Positions 15,804 through 24,386 are shown, counted from the first letter of the stretch. The stretch is 43,960 nt of DNA from an uncultured Verrucomicrobiota bacterium (GCA_902618175.1 CACMZN010000016.1:1-43960), one strand, 5' to 3'. Notes: generated by a model not told the origin, from the letters alone. Numbers and translations are program-made.

Positions 15804-16927
15804 TCAATGACGGAATACGACTTGACGGAAACGCGTTGTCCATCACGAAACAGATGAGGAGTCTCCACGATGACCAATTCTTCTTCGGACAAACCTTCCA
15901 GTATTTCAGCAGTCATCAAATTCCGAGCGCCAACCTGGACCTTCCTATATTTGACGATACCTTTTTCTACCACGAAGACGGCTTCTCCCAACAATGCCTT
16001 GCGAGGTACAAAAAGGCTGTTGGTTCTTATGGATTTGATGATCTCCGCATGCCCACTGGCTCCAATGGGAAACTTTTTCGGCTGCTTCACCCGTAGAAAT
16101 AACTTTCTTCTGCCGGTGGATCCGTCCACCCTTGGCATAATCACCGAGACGTTTGCATCGAAAACCTGCTGGCCAAACGCAAACAAGGACAAAGCAGCCG
16201 GCAACCCAACTGATATACCAGAAAAATCTTCCTCATTCAAAGATACTTCGACCATCCTTCCAACCGATGCGACTTCCCCTAGAGCATCCCCTGCAAAAAC
16301 CATTTTCCCGGGTGCGACCAAGCAAGAAATGAATTCACCCTCGATTGGACTTCGAACAGATAATTTATCTCGCATACTATGGAGGTTTTCCAAATTTGCC
16401 TTATGACCAACGCTCATTTCATCCCAGCTGATCTTCTCCTGCAATACTTGCATCTTCAACTTTTCCACGACGTTTCTCTTTTTTTCCAAATCTAGAGGAG
16501 ATACTTGTTTTTTCTCACCAAGGATTTCGAAGGATTCCAATTCCTTTTCATGAATTTTCAGTTCCGTCTCCAAATGGGAACCGACCTCCACTCTTTTGCG
16601 ATGGTGAAACTGAGCATCTTCAGCCAGCCTTATGGAACGATTCAGATCGTCTAAAACGAATTGAATCAAAGTTTCATTTTTGGCCACTTTCACAACTTCA
16701 CCAAGCGGAACCAATCGAACCCAATCCACAACTCCCTGGGATTGAGCCCTGAGTTGATAAGAAGCTTCAGCGAGAACCTTGACGTTTCCCGTCACCGTAT
16801 CTCTGATTTGTCCCTTTCGAACAGGTAACACCACGACCTCCTCCTTGAGAAAGTGAGCGCCAATGAAATAAATTCCGCAGAGGGCAACGAAGCATACAAG
16901 TAGAATCCGCGAAGAATTGAATTTCAT
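15800..16927 (-). CDS. Periplasmic adaptor (membrane fusion protein, HlyD/MacA-like)
   Basis: This 375-aa protein has one N-terminal anchor (RILLVCFVALCGIYFIGAHF). A split lipoyl/barrel-sandwich domain follows (QLRAQSQGVVDWVRLVPLGEVVKVAKNE; VRSPIEGEFISCLVAPGKMV), with an alpha-helical coiled-coil hairpin (about 90-180) and beta-barrel/membrane-proximal parts. The start ATG 16927 is preferred; ATG 16951 would overlap the TolC gene by 14 bases. It bridges the permease to the outer-membrane channel. Its stop overlaps the permease start (ATGA). Confidence 0.92.
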   Translation of the reverse strand: MKFNSSRILLVCFVALCGIYFIGAHFLKEEVVVLPVRKGQIRDTVTGNVKVLAEASYQLRAQSQGVVDWVRLVPLGEVVKVAKNETLIQFVLDDLNRSIRLAEDAQFHHRKRVEVGSHLETELKIHEKELESFEILGEKKQVSPLDLEKKRNVVEKLKMQVLQEKISWDEMSVGHKANLENLHSMRDKLSVRSPIEGEFISCLVAPGKMVFAGDALGEVASVGRMVEVSLNEEDFSGISVGLPAALSLFAFGQQVFDANVSVIMPRVDGSTGRRKLFLRVKQPKKFPIGASGHAEIIKSIRTNSLFVPRKALLGEAVFVVEKGIVKYRKVQVGARNLMTAEILEGLSEEELVIVETPHLFRDGQRVSVKSYSVID

Positions 16928-16937
16928 ATTCCGAAAG

Positions 16938-18236
16938 TCACTCCGAAGCATAGTTCAGCATTTGCAGGTATCGATCACGAATCTTCAAATGGTTGATTAC
17001 CGATTGAGTGCGAGAAATTTTTGCTTGATTCAAGGCAATCATAGCCTGATCCAGTTCATATGCGGTGATGTTGTTCTCATCAAATTGAATAAGACTCTTT
17101 TCATATCTCTTGATTGCAACTTCCACTAATTTTCGATTCAATTCGATCATCCGAGTTAGATTGGTCAATTCCTTGTATAGATTCGTAACATTCATTCGTA
17201 ATTCCTCAAGGTGTCTTTTGACCTCCAAGCGATATTTTCTCTTTCTTGATTGAGCAGATTCCTTTTGACCTTTGCTCAGATGAGAATCCCACAAAGACCA
17301 ATTCGCTTCCAACCCAACTATGAGGTTGTTGCGATTCACCTTGTCATTGAAATCAACTGAGGGAATTTGATCCTGATAAGCAATTCCAACCAGATCAAAC
17401 TTAGGCAGACGGGCAGAATTGGCAACTTTCAGATTCTGCTCCTCGATCCGTATCTGAAGTCTGATACGATCAATTTCGGCTGAAGACAGTTTCGAAATGA
17501 GTTGAGGCTTGGAGCTTTGGAAGGAATGGTTTTGACACAGTTCGATGAAAGAAGACGTTTGGTTGCAGTCCAGTTTCTCATCGGAATTGGTTAAGTGTGA
17601 AAACATGGCAATTTCGTAATCAAAGGTTCTACGCAAGTCAGCCAAACTAATCTCATGTTGGATTCGAACCGCCGTTGCCTCAGCCACCGCCAAGTCAGTG
17701 ACCAAGCCCAAAGTCAAACGACTGACGCAGTTTGCCTCTCCTTTCTTTGCGTTTTTCAAGGATTCGAAAGCCAATTTCATCTGAAACTTTCTCAAAACCA
17801 AGTCGAGATATTTTACCCGCAGTTCACTTCTAACTTGCTTCCTGAAAACAGACAGATTCAGTTCGGCCTGCTCACTCGCAATCTGACTTTTTCTCTGCTC
17901 TGCTTTCAAGGCACCCCAGTGGAACAGAGGTTTCCTTACAAGCAAAGCGCTGAAGAAACGCTCATGAGACTGGAACTCGTAAGAAGGACGATCCTCTTGA
18001 ACAGATTGACCCTGAAAGTTAAAACCCGCTTTGATTCCTGCCATGGATGATGCAATCAATTGATTTGCCTTGGCTTCTTGCACTTGTTCCCTTCTCTCTG
18101 CCAAGAGCGGAGAATCAAGATCCACCTTGCTCAAGACTGAGGCTAATTCAGGGAAATAAAACTCTGCCAATTCACTTTCTGCAAAAACCTGAGGCAACCC
18201 ATAGGAAACCAAAAGAAACCGAACAAGAAAAGGCAT
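16938..18236 (-). CDS. TolC-family outer-membrane efflux protein
   Basis: This 432-aa protein has a signal peptide (MPFLVRFLLVSYGLPQVFA) and long amphipathic helices typical of outer membrane efflux proteins (OEP). Two repeated halves contain LSVFRKQVRSELRVKYLDLVL and NVTNLYKELTNLTRMIELNR, and AYELDQAMIALNQAKIS lies near the end. It forms the trimeric channel of the exporter and is the first gene of the four-gene operon. The ATG 18236 is chosen; TTG 18254 would place the start inside a hairpin (18243-18276). No separate transporter partner is needed, since adaptor, permease and ATPase follow directly. Confidence 0.92.
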   Translation of the reverse strand: MPFLVRFLLVSYGLPQVFAESELAEFYFPELASVLSKVDLDSPLLAERREQVQEAKANQLIASSMAGIKAGFNFQGQSVQEDRPSYEFQSHERFFSALLVRKPLFHWGALKAEQRKSQIASEQAELNLSVFRKQVRSELRVKYLDLVLRKFQMKLAFESLKNAKKGEANCVSRLTLGLVTDLAVAEATAVRIQHEISLADLRRTFDYEIAMFSHLTNSDEKLDCNQTSSFIELCQNHSFQSSKPQLISKLSSAEIDRIRLQIRIEEQNLKVANSARLPKFDLVGIAYQDQIPSVDFNDKVNRNNLIVGLEANWSLWDSHLSKGQKESAQSRKRKYRLEVKRHLEELRMNVTNLYKELTNLTRMIELNRKLVEVAIKRYEKSLIQFDENNITAYELDQAMIALNQAKISRTQSVINHLKIRDRYLQMLNYASE

Positions 18237-18242
18237 ATAAAT

Positions 18243-18276
18243 AAAGTCTCTCAAAGGACATGAGAATAGAGACTTT
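18243..18276 (-). repeat. Inverted repeat before the exporter operon
   Basis: AAAGTCTCT (18243-18251) and AGAGACTTT (18268-18276) are perfect complements separated by 16 bases. The element lies between the cytochrome c stop (18317) and the TolC start (18236). No T-run follows, so it is not a clear terminator. It could be a regulator-binding palindrome or an RNA hairpin covering the ribosome-binding region. Confidence 0.5.
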
Positions 18277-18316
18277 CAGGTTTGTAATTCAACCCGAATA
18301 TGAGCAATGACAAAGA

Positions 18317-18985
18317 TTACTCCGCAAAAACGGCTGGATACATATCCACCAATTGATCTCCGGTCCACTGGTCAACTTGGTCTTTGGACTCTTCTCTGAA
18401 CTGAGCTACCTCAGATTCAAGAATCTCACCAGCTTGGTTGCCCCAAGCTTGCCTAACGTAGGTGGTTACGTTGGCAATCTCGCGGTCATCAATGGCAACC
18501 GCCGCCATGTTGACGGCAGCAGAAGTGCCGTATACTTTACCCATCACCTCAATCTCACCCTTCAGACCCTTGAGGATTATTTGGGAGATCAGGGATGGTT
18601 CGGTGGTCACCCAGCGTGAACCCGCCAAGGGTGGATATTGTCCTTCGATCCCAAGGCCATTTGCCTGGTGGCAAGAGGCGCAGCGCACCCCAAAGATTTT
18701 TTTTCCCGATTCTATTTTTCGTTCCAATCGAAGAGCATCCTTCTCTTCGTCCGACAACTCAACGATTTCCCTAGGCGGATGAAGTTGAAATTGATTGGTG
18801 GAGTGAGCAAGTTGAATGGAGCAAACGAAAATGAGACAACCAAAAACGAAGACAAAGATTAAGGGCGCGGAAAGAAAGCCCTTGGTGGGAGGATGTTTTT
18901 CATGATTCAGTTTGGAATGGATTTCAACCATTTCCTCGTCCGACATGAACTCGCTCGATTGATTTCTGTTATTTTCGTCACTCAT
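18317..18985 (-). CDS. Membrane-anchored monohaem cytochrome c (CcoP-like), last gene of the respiratory operon
   Basis: This 222-aa protein has one membrane helix (FLSAPLIFVFVFGCLIFVCSI, about 37-57) and a class I cytochrome c domain with haem motif CASCH. The order Q.NG.G..GQ.PPLAGS, then an axial Met candidate near NMAAV, then EIANVTTYVRQAWGN is typical. A tail with EVAQFR and WTGDQL resembles that of the preceding fusion protein, so the two cytochrome domains are likely duplicates. The ATG at 18985 is preferred; a TTG lies just before. It starts 4 bases after the preceding stop. Role: electron transfer at the periplasmic face, to or from the CcoN-like unit. Confidence 0.9.
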   Translation of the reverse strand: MSDENNRNQSSEFMSDEEMVEIHSKLNHEKHPPTKGFLSAPLIFVFVFGCLIFVCSIQLAHSTNQFQLHPPREIVELSDEEKDALRLERKIESGKKIFGVRCASCHQANGLGIEGQYPPLAGSRWVTTEPSLISQIILKGLKGEIEVMGKVYGTSAAVNMAAVAIDDREIANVTTYVRQAWGNQAGEILESEVAQFREESKDQVDQWTGDQLVDMYPAVFAE

Positions 18986-18989
18986 CAAA

Positions 18990-20150
18990 TTAATTGTTGG
19001 AAGGACTTTGGGGAATGGAAGCGGATGCGCTCAATTCATCAGCCGTCCACATCTGCATGGGTGCGCGTCCCGCTAATGAGGAACGTACCGTAGCCACTTC
19101 ACCCGGAGATACCGCCGATGCCGAGTTGCCCCATTCGTTGCGAATGTAAGTGAGTACGTCTGCAATCTGCTGATCGGTCAGAGATCCAGGCGGAATGCCG
19201 GGTGGCGCCATGACGTTGTTGTAAGTTATGCCGTTTACCTGAATTTCACCCATCAATCCATAGATGGAGATCTTAATGAGTCTCTCCTTATCGCCCAGAA
19301 CCCAGTCGGAGTTTGCAAGAGGAGGGAACTGACCTGCCAGACCTTCACCGTTAGTCTGGTGACAAGTGTAACACAAACCACCTCCAGGCGCGGCCTTCAT
19401 GTAAATTTCCTTGCCTGAATCAATTTGATTCTGAAGCCATTGGGGAACAGTTGTTGAGACTTCAGTGGTTTGCTCGAGTGGAATCGAGTCTTCCTCAGCC
19501 AACTCGACTTCTTCAGATTCAACAAAAGCCATTTCAGGAAGTTCGTAATCTTGTTTGAGAGCCTTTAGGTATGCAACGATACGATCGGCCCGCAGAGAAG
19601 GTTTGATGTACCTCTTGATGGACAAATCGTCTGCATTTACGATTTCAAGATATCCTTCCTTGGGTTCCTTATTGGTCTCGTAAAGAAAAGGACTTGGCGG
19701 ACACACAGATTCAGGGACTAAAGACTGAGGTTCGAAAAGGTGTTGATGAAGCCATTCGTCCGAATATTCTCTCAATCCGATATTAGCCAGATCCGGACCA
19801 ACTCGAGTATTCCCAAGAAGCACATATTCCTGAAGAACGTAATCACGGGCCACCGATGGACGTTTGCCCCAGCCTCTTTCCACGTCAAAACCAGCCTCTA
19901 CCATCCTTACCTGCTGAGTATGACAAGTTGCGCAACCCAAGGATAGATATTCCTTCGCTCCGAGTTCGGCTATCCCAGGCAAAGCATGTGGATACAGATC
20001 CGCATCTATTGGAATGGAACCGTCTTCATTCAATACTTCCGCCGTGGGAGCCAAGTCACCGAACTGACTTCGGGCACCAACCACGAAAGCTAACCAGGCA
20101 AAACCCAGAGTAAGAAATATGCTACAAGTGAATTTAAAGAGATTGTTCAT
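18990..20150 (-). CDS. CcoO-like cytochrome c fused to a second cytochrome c domain
   Basis: In this 386-aa protein the N-terminal 200 residues resemble CcoO. There is an anchor helix (CSIFLTLGFAWLAFVVGA), haem motif CATCHTQQVR and the following VGPDLANIGLREYSDEWL, where canonical CcoO has TGPDLA. An acidic linker (about 207-243) leads to a class I cytochrome c with motif CYTCH, GQFPPLANSDW and a likely axial Met in NNVMAPPGIPPG. Canonical CcoO is monohaem; this is a dihaem fusion. It overlaps the CcoN-like stop by ATGA, so the two are translationally coupled and probably one complex. It is paralogous in its C-terminal half to the next gene. Confidence 0.92.
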   Translation of the reverse strand: MNNLFKFTCSIFLTLGFAWLAFVVGARSQFGDLAPTAEVLNEDGSIPIDADLYPHALPGIAELGAKEYLSLGCATCHTQQVRMVEAGFDVERGWGKRPSVARDYVLQEYVLLGNTRVGPDLANIGLREYSDEWLHQHLFEPQSLVPESVCPPSPFLYETNKEPKEGYLEIVNADDLSIKRYIKPSLRADRIVAYLKALKQDYELPEMAFVESEEVELAEEDSIPLEQTTEVSTTVPQWLQNQIDSGKEIYMKAAPGGGLCYTCHQTNGEGLAGQFPPLANSDWVLGDKERLIKISIYGLMGEIQVNGITYNNVMAPPGIPPGSLTDQQIADVLTYIRNEWGNSASAVSPGEVATVRSSLAGRAPMQMWTADELSASASIPQSPSNN

Positions 20151-21559
20151 GCGGATGCTTCCTTCTTCGAATCCATTACTTTGGAAAAAAGCAAATCGAA
20201 AGGATTAGGAAAAATAACCTTCCAGACATTGATTACGAAAACGAGCTGAGAAAATCCAAGCATGATAAAGGCAATCTTGGTAATCAAAAAATAAGGTTGT
20301 ACGGAAGAAATCACGGATGAACCCCATTCCAAGGAAGGTTGCTGCGCCAAAACTCCATGAGTCAGTCCTCCAATCAGGTAGGCGAGAAGCAAAACCAACA
20401 CACCAAATGCAGATGTCCAGAAATGAAAGGATTTCGCCGCCTTACCAATTTCCTTCCCTGTTATCTTGGGGAGCATGTAATAGACGACTCCAAAGATGAT
20501 CATGCTGAAGAACCCATAGACTCTTTGGTTAAAATGGAATTCATTAATGATGGAAAATTGGGTGATCTTCGCTACTGCAGGAAGGGAAAAGACTACGCCG
20601 ATGTAACTTGATATGGTGTAGGACAAGGTTCCAAAGATGACAAAACGCAAAGGTAAACTGTTCCAAACCTTACCAATATCCTCGAAAGCAGTGGAATGAA
20701 AATTAGTCGAAGCAACGGCAATGGGGAAAATCATGGCAATGCTCATGACTGTTCCAATGGCAGGTATCCACATGGGAACCGGACCACCTTCGAAATGATG
20801 AACTACGGACCAAGGAGCAAGAATGGCAATGCACCAAAATCCAAAAATAGCCAAGTAATACTTATCTATGGGCCTGCCAAGAATGGATGGGATCACATAA
20901 TAAGCTGCCCCTAAAGCAACTGGTGTCAGCCATAGCCAAATCAGATTTTGTCCAAACCACATGGAAAGAACACTTTGCAGGGTTCCTCTTGCAGGATTGA
21001 TTTCCAAACCATTCCATGCAATCAGAAAAAGGATCGGAAACCACAGAAGGGAGGCTAGTAAAAACCATTGAGGCGCGATGGTTTCCTTTACTTTCCGCGA
21101 ACTGTGAACAACTAAGATAAGGAAGGAAATGATGGAGTATGACAAGAGCAAAGCAGGCCAAACGACCGTAGGCATCTCAAGCATCTCATGGGCATTCATA
21201 TGACCGTCCATGATCCCCAAAATTCCAAAGGTTATGGACATATTCCAAAGAATCCCTCCGAAGAGCAAATAGTATCTTCCCCTGACCTCCGCTTGAGCCA
21301 GGCGAGAAATGATCCACAACGAAACTGCAAAGATGGAATTACCACCCCACCCGTAGACAAACGCATTGGCTTGGGCGATCTTGATTTTCCCGTATGAGAA
21401 AAATTCATAGGAGGACAAAAAGAAAGGATCGGTCAGCTTCAGGGCACCCACGTAGGCCAGCAAAGCCGCCGCGAGCAACCACATTCCAGCCGATGCTACA
21501 AAAAAACAAAGAGCGACTTTGCAGGATTTGTCTATAATTTGTTCAGAAGATTCCTTCAC
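20147..21559 (-). CDS. CcoN-like haem-copper oxidase subunit lacking canonical haem b and CuB ligands
   Basis: This 470-aa, roughly 12-helix protein shares with cbb3 CcoN the blocks ANAFVYGWGGNSIFA, NLIWLWLTPVALGAAYY(V/F)IP, PW..VHHFEGGPVP and YGFFSMIIFGVVYYMLPK. Against Pseudomonas stutzeri CcoN (recalled), low-spin haem ligand His60 is Gln63 (codon CAA, 21371-21373), the second low-spin His349 falls on Asn344 and CuB His207 on Gln204. The Tyr251 position is Ala248. His254-His255 and His342 remain and could match two CuB ligands and the haem b3 ligand. A three-residue insertion before His342 makes that alignment less firm. It sits between the 99-aa gene and the CcoO fusion. Oxygen reduction by the usual mechanism looks unlikely. 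Confidence 0.88.
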   Translation of the reverse strand: MKESSEQIIDKSCKVALCFFVASAGMWLLAAALLAYVGALKLTDPFFLSSYEFFSYGKIKIAQANAFVYGWGGNSIFAVSLWIISRLAQAEVRGRYYLLFGGILWNMSITFGILGIMDGHMNAHEMLEMPTVVWPALLLSYSIISFLILVVHSSRKVKETIAPQWFLLASLLWFPILFLIAWNGLEINPARGTLQSVLSMWFGQNLIWLWLTPVALGAAYYVIPSILGRPIDKYYLAIFGFWCIAILAPWSVVHHFEGGPVPMWIPAIGTVMSIAMIFPIAVASTNFHSTAFEDIGKVWNSLPLRFVIFGTLSYTISSYIGVVFSLPAVAKITQFSIINEFHFNQRVYGFFSMIIFGVVYYMLPKITGKEIGKAAKSFHFWTSAFGVLVLLLAYLIGGLTHGVLAQQPSLEWGSSVISSVQPYFLITKIAFIMLGFSQLVFVINVWKVIFPNPFDLLFSKVMDSKKEASA

Positions 21560-21567
21560 TGTTCAAA

Positions 21568-21867
21568 TCATTGGATAGGTTTTTTAGTCTTTTGATAATC
21601 CATTGTGACATTTTTCATGACTAATTGGAGGGACGAATTCAAATCGTTGTGACGAGAATCGATTCTAGACACATAGGCATCGTTTTCCAAATGATGTTCC
21701 CTGATTTTATTCATACGAGCATCATCAATTGCTTTGGTTGCCACATCCGGATCATCGGGTTGAAGAATTTCATGTAGGAAAACGAAACAAACCGCAGAAA
21801 GCGAAACCAATAGGAAAGTGAAAAAGATTTTGCACCCGTCTGCCGACTGTCTTTTTGGATCATTCAT
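21568..21867 (-). CDS. 99-aa single-helix membrane protein between ActF and the CcoN-like gene
   Basis: It has one membrane helix (IFFTFLLVSLSAVCFVFLHEIL, about 14-35), then a charged, helical periplasmic or cytoplasmic part (DDPDVATKAIDDARMNKIRE). Its start overlaps the ActF stop and it lies 8 bases before the CcoN-like start, so it is expressed with the complex. I do not recognise a family. By position it may replace a small ACIII subunit (ActG/ActH) or a CcoQ/assembly factor; this is inference only. Confidence 0.75.
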   Translation of the reverse strand: MNDPKRQSADGCKIFFTFLLVSLSAVCFVFLHEILQPDDPDVATKAIDDARMNKIREHHLENDAYVSRIDSRHNDLNSSLQLVMKNVTMDYQKTKKPIQ

Positions 21868-23164
21868 GGTGGTGTATGGAATCCAGTATGCGTGGATCCC
21901 GGATTGGTACGATTTCAGCCGCCTTGGATTGAAAACTCCTTATGACCGCCCAAACGCTGAGGCATCCGACTCCCAAGAAAGAAAAGACGCCCCAGAACAA
22001 ATGCGAGCCCAAAACGGAACGAGTTTCATAGCCGACCTTGGCACCTGGAATGATTTCTCGTCCAGGAATGATGTTCCAATAAAGATCGAGGGCATGAAAC
22101 GCTAGTATCCAACAGGCAATGAAAACGATTTGGCTTCTGTTCACTTTTCTGTGGTAAGAAAGAAGAAAAAGAAAAGGAAAGAAAAAATGACCAAAGATCA
22201 ATCCCATGCTTACCCAGAACCAACCCGATAAATTCCCGGTGTTTGGATCAATCTCTCGGATTGTATACCAAAAGGTTTCTTCGGGAATGTTAGCGCTGTA
22301 TATGAGAAAATACTGTGAGAAACTGATGTAAGCCCAAAAAACAGTGAATGCAAGTGACAGACAGCCCAAATCATACTGATGGGCTTGTTTGTAAAGACCT
22401 TTCAGGCGACCCTCTGCAGACATGTAGATACAGATGAGGATGGTTACGGCAAGAGAAGCCCTGATTGCAGAAGAAAAGAACCAAACACCATACATGGTCG
22501 AAAACCACTGGTATTCCAAACTCATAAACAAGTCGAAAGCGCCAAAGGTCAAGGCCAGAGCCGCCGCGGGAATACCGATTGCAGAAACTTTGAGACCTTT
22601 TCTAGTCCACTCGGGATTGCCGTCCAAGTCCTGAGAAAAGGAAACTTTTCTCAACCAATGGCTTAGTCCGCAAAATATACCGAAATAAAGAATCATGCGG
22701 AGACTGAAAAAATACAGATTCAAATATCCGGATTTTTTTTGATACAAAACATCTTCTCCAACTGTGATTTGCTTGATTGGATCAAAAGTCTCGTTCTGGG
22801 CATTAATCCATGACCATAGAATTCCAGATTGATCACCGCCAAACCATGCAATCAAGAGCAATGGCAAAAAACAAAGGCCAAGCCAGGGAAATGATGCGAG
22901 ACAATGTTCGAGTTGTCTTCTCACAACGGGAGTCCACCGGGAATTGAAGATGCGGAAGATCATAATCAGCATAAGCATTCCTATGGCGATGCTGAGCCAA
23001 AACGAACATCCCCAAAGCCAACCCAAAAAAGGGGACTTGTCCCCAATGGCGAGACCGGTGATGAGGCCAATCGAACCTACGCCCAAGCCTAAAATGGAAC
23101 CTGCGAGAAGCTTCGTCGACAGATCATACTTCCCGGTTACGGACAATACCTCTTCGCTATTCAT
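21860..23164 (-). CDS. actF: ACIII subunit ActF, quinol-interacting NrfD-like membrane protein
   Basis: This 434-aa, about ten-helix protein matches ActF: LLAGSILGLGVGSIGLITGL near the N-terminus, the ALTFGAFDLFMSLEYQWFSTMYGVW block typical of ActC/ActF, and FSQYFLIYSANIPEETFWY. ActF is the second NrfD-type subunit of alternative complex III, a quinol:cytochrome c (or oxidase) oxidoreductase. The start at ATG 23164 overlaps the ActE stop (ATGA); longer frames are not needed. The C-terminus ends in His-His-His-Glu, which is natural sequence here. Confidence 0.93.
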   Translation of the reverse strand: MNSEEVLSVTGKYDLSTKLLAGSILGLGVGSIGLITGLAIGDKSPFLGWLWGCSFWLSIAIGMLMLIMIFRIFNSRWTPVVRRQLEHCLASFPWLGLCFLPLLLIAWFGGDQSGILWSWINAQNETFDPIKQITVGEDVLYQKKSGYLNLYFFSLRMILYFGIFCGLSHWLRKVSFSQDLDGNPEWTRKGLKVSAIGIPAAALALTFGAFDLFMSLEYQWFSTMYGVWFFSSAIRASLAVTILICIYMSAEGRLKGLYKQAHQYDLGCLSLAFTVFWAYISFSQYFLIYSANIPEETFWYTIREIDPNTGNLSGWFWVSMGLIFGHFFFPFLFLLSYHRKVNRSQIVFIACWILAFHALDLYWNIIPGREIIPGAKVGYETRSVLGSHLFWGVFSFLGVGCLSVWAVIRSFQSKAAEIVPIRDPRILDSIHHHE

Positions 23165-23826
23165 GACCCACCTTGAACAACCTCCTCGTTGGCCTGGCCA
23201 ACATAACTTTGAAGAGCTCGAACATAGAGCACGATGGCCCATCTTTCCCTTGGAGTGAGTTTATCCTTCAAACCCAACATGATGCCGGAAGCGGAACCCA
23301 TAGAGATAGCATGAAAAATCTGTCCATCAGGCCAACGGGCGCCGGATTCAAGATAAGTCCCGGATTGGGAAGCGTCGGACAAATTCCTGGCAGCCAATCC
23401 AAATTGAGTGGTAACTCCCTTCCCGTTTCCGTACTGCCCGTGACATATAGAACAGTGAATGTCATACTTTTCCTTCCCCAAGCGCATCAAGGAAAGATCA
23501 ATGCCTGCTTCCGGAGGAATCTTATCAACCCAAGCGTCATTTTCATCCTTACCTGTCTTGTATCCAACTGAGTGGAATTCAGGAGATGAAGAGAAGACGT
23601 TTTCGTGAGTCAAGGCATTTCCTCGAAGTACGGTACCGGTTACCGGCAGACGATCCGCTTGGCGATCCGCAAAAAAGTTGTTGGCAGTTTGAGATTTGTA
23701 CTTCGCCTGTCTGTCCATATCGGGAAAAACTTCGATGGGAGTATTTTGGGAAAAATCACCCCTTCGACCCAGTATCGACAGCAAAATGAAAACAAGAACA
23801 AAAAATATTGGAATGAAATACCTCAT
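23161..23826 (-). CDS. actE: ACIII subunit ActE, monohaem cytochrome c
   Basis: This 221-aa protein has an N-terminal hydrophobic helix (YFIPIFFVLVFILLSILG) without a lipobox, then PVTGTVLRGN, a common ActE motif. Haem motif CSICHG follows YDIH, with GNGKG after it, and the axial Met lies probably within AISMGSASGIMLG. It terminates ACIII electron transfer at the periplasmic side. In some ACIII complexes ActE is a lipoprotein; here it appears helix-anchored instead. It overlaps ActD by one base (TAATG) and ActF by four. Confidence 0.92.
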   Translation of the reverse strand: MRYFIPIFFVLVFILLSILGRRGDFSQNTPIEVFPDMDRQAKYKSQTANNFFADRQADRLPVTGTVLRGNALTHENVFSSSPEFHSVGYKTGKDENDAWVDKIPPEAGIDLSLMRLGKEKYDIHCSICHGQYGNGKGVTTQFGLAARNLSDASQSGTYLESGARWPDGQIFHAISMGSASGIMLGLKDKLTPRERWAIVLYVRALQSYVGQANEEVVQGGS

Positions 23827-24368
23827 TAATTCATCACGGGTTCACGAATCATAGTGAGGGATTTCCCTCCTAACTCCTTGAGGAAAGATTTGGTTTCCTC
23901 GTCATCAAATTTCGGATCTTCAACCTCAATCACAACCAAGTACCTGTCATCTCCTGTTCGACCAAAATTAGGATGCTCGAAAACTGGGTGATTATGACGC
24001 GGCAATCCGTTAAGGAAGAACATACCAAAAAGCGTACCGAATGCAGCAAATAAAATCGTGAGTTCATAAAAAACCGGAAACGGATATATCGGACTGAAGT
24101 AAGGTTTGCCTCCGACAATAAGAGGATAATCAAATGAATTCATGTACCAAACGATGAGCATCCCCGTGAAAAACCCCGTAATGCCTCCAGCTAGGGTAAA
24201 TAAAGGAACCTTGGAACGACCCACACCCATTTGAGCATCCAATCCATGAACTGGAATCGGAGTGTAGCATTCCCAATTGGTGTAGCCTTCGGAACGAATT
24301 TTTCCCGCGGCATCATACAAATCCTTGGCGGAATTAAAAGTAGCGGACAAACCATATTTGATATCCAT
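23826..24368 (-). CDS. actD: ACIII subunit ActD (DUF3341-like membrane protein)
   Basis: This 180-aa protein begins YGLSATFNSAKDLYDAAGKIR and has TPIPVHGLDAQMG, followed by two helices (LFTLAGGITGFFTGMLIVWY and VFYELTILFAAFGTLFGMFF), then NGLPRHNHPVFEHPNF. This is the standard ActD layout. ActD has no cofactor and structurally supports the ActC/ActF membrane part. It lies 18 bases after the ActC stop and overlaps ActE by one base. Confidence 0.93.
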   Translation of the reverse strand: MDIKYGLSATFNSAKDLYDAAGKIRSEGYTNWECYTPIPVHGLDAQMGVGRSKVPLFTLAGGITGFFTGMLIVWYMNSFDYPLIVGGKPYFSPIYPFPVFYELTILFAAFGTLFGMFFLNGLPRHNHPVFEHPNFGRTGDDRYLVVIEVEDPKFDDEETKSFLKELGGKSLTMIREPVMN

Positions 24369-24386
24369 CTTAACGCTCCTTATTCG

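Noticed and set aside
20147-21559. Loss of CcoN ligands due to a frameshift or pseudogene
   Set aside because: The frame is full length, coupled to its neighbours and has conserved blocks around each substitution; the Gln63 codon was read directly from the minus strand.
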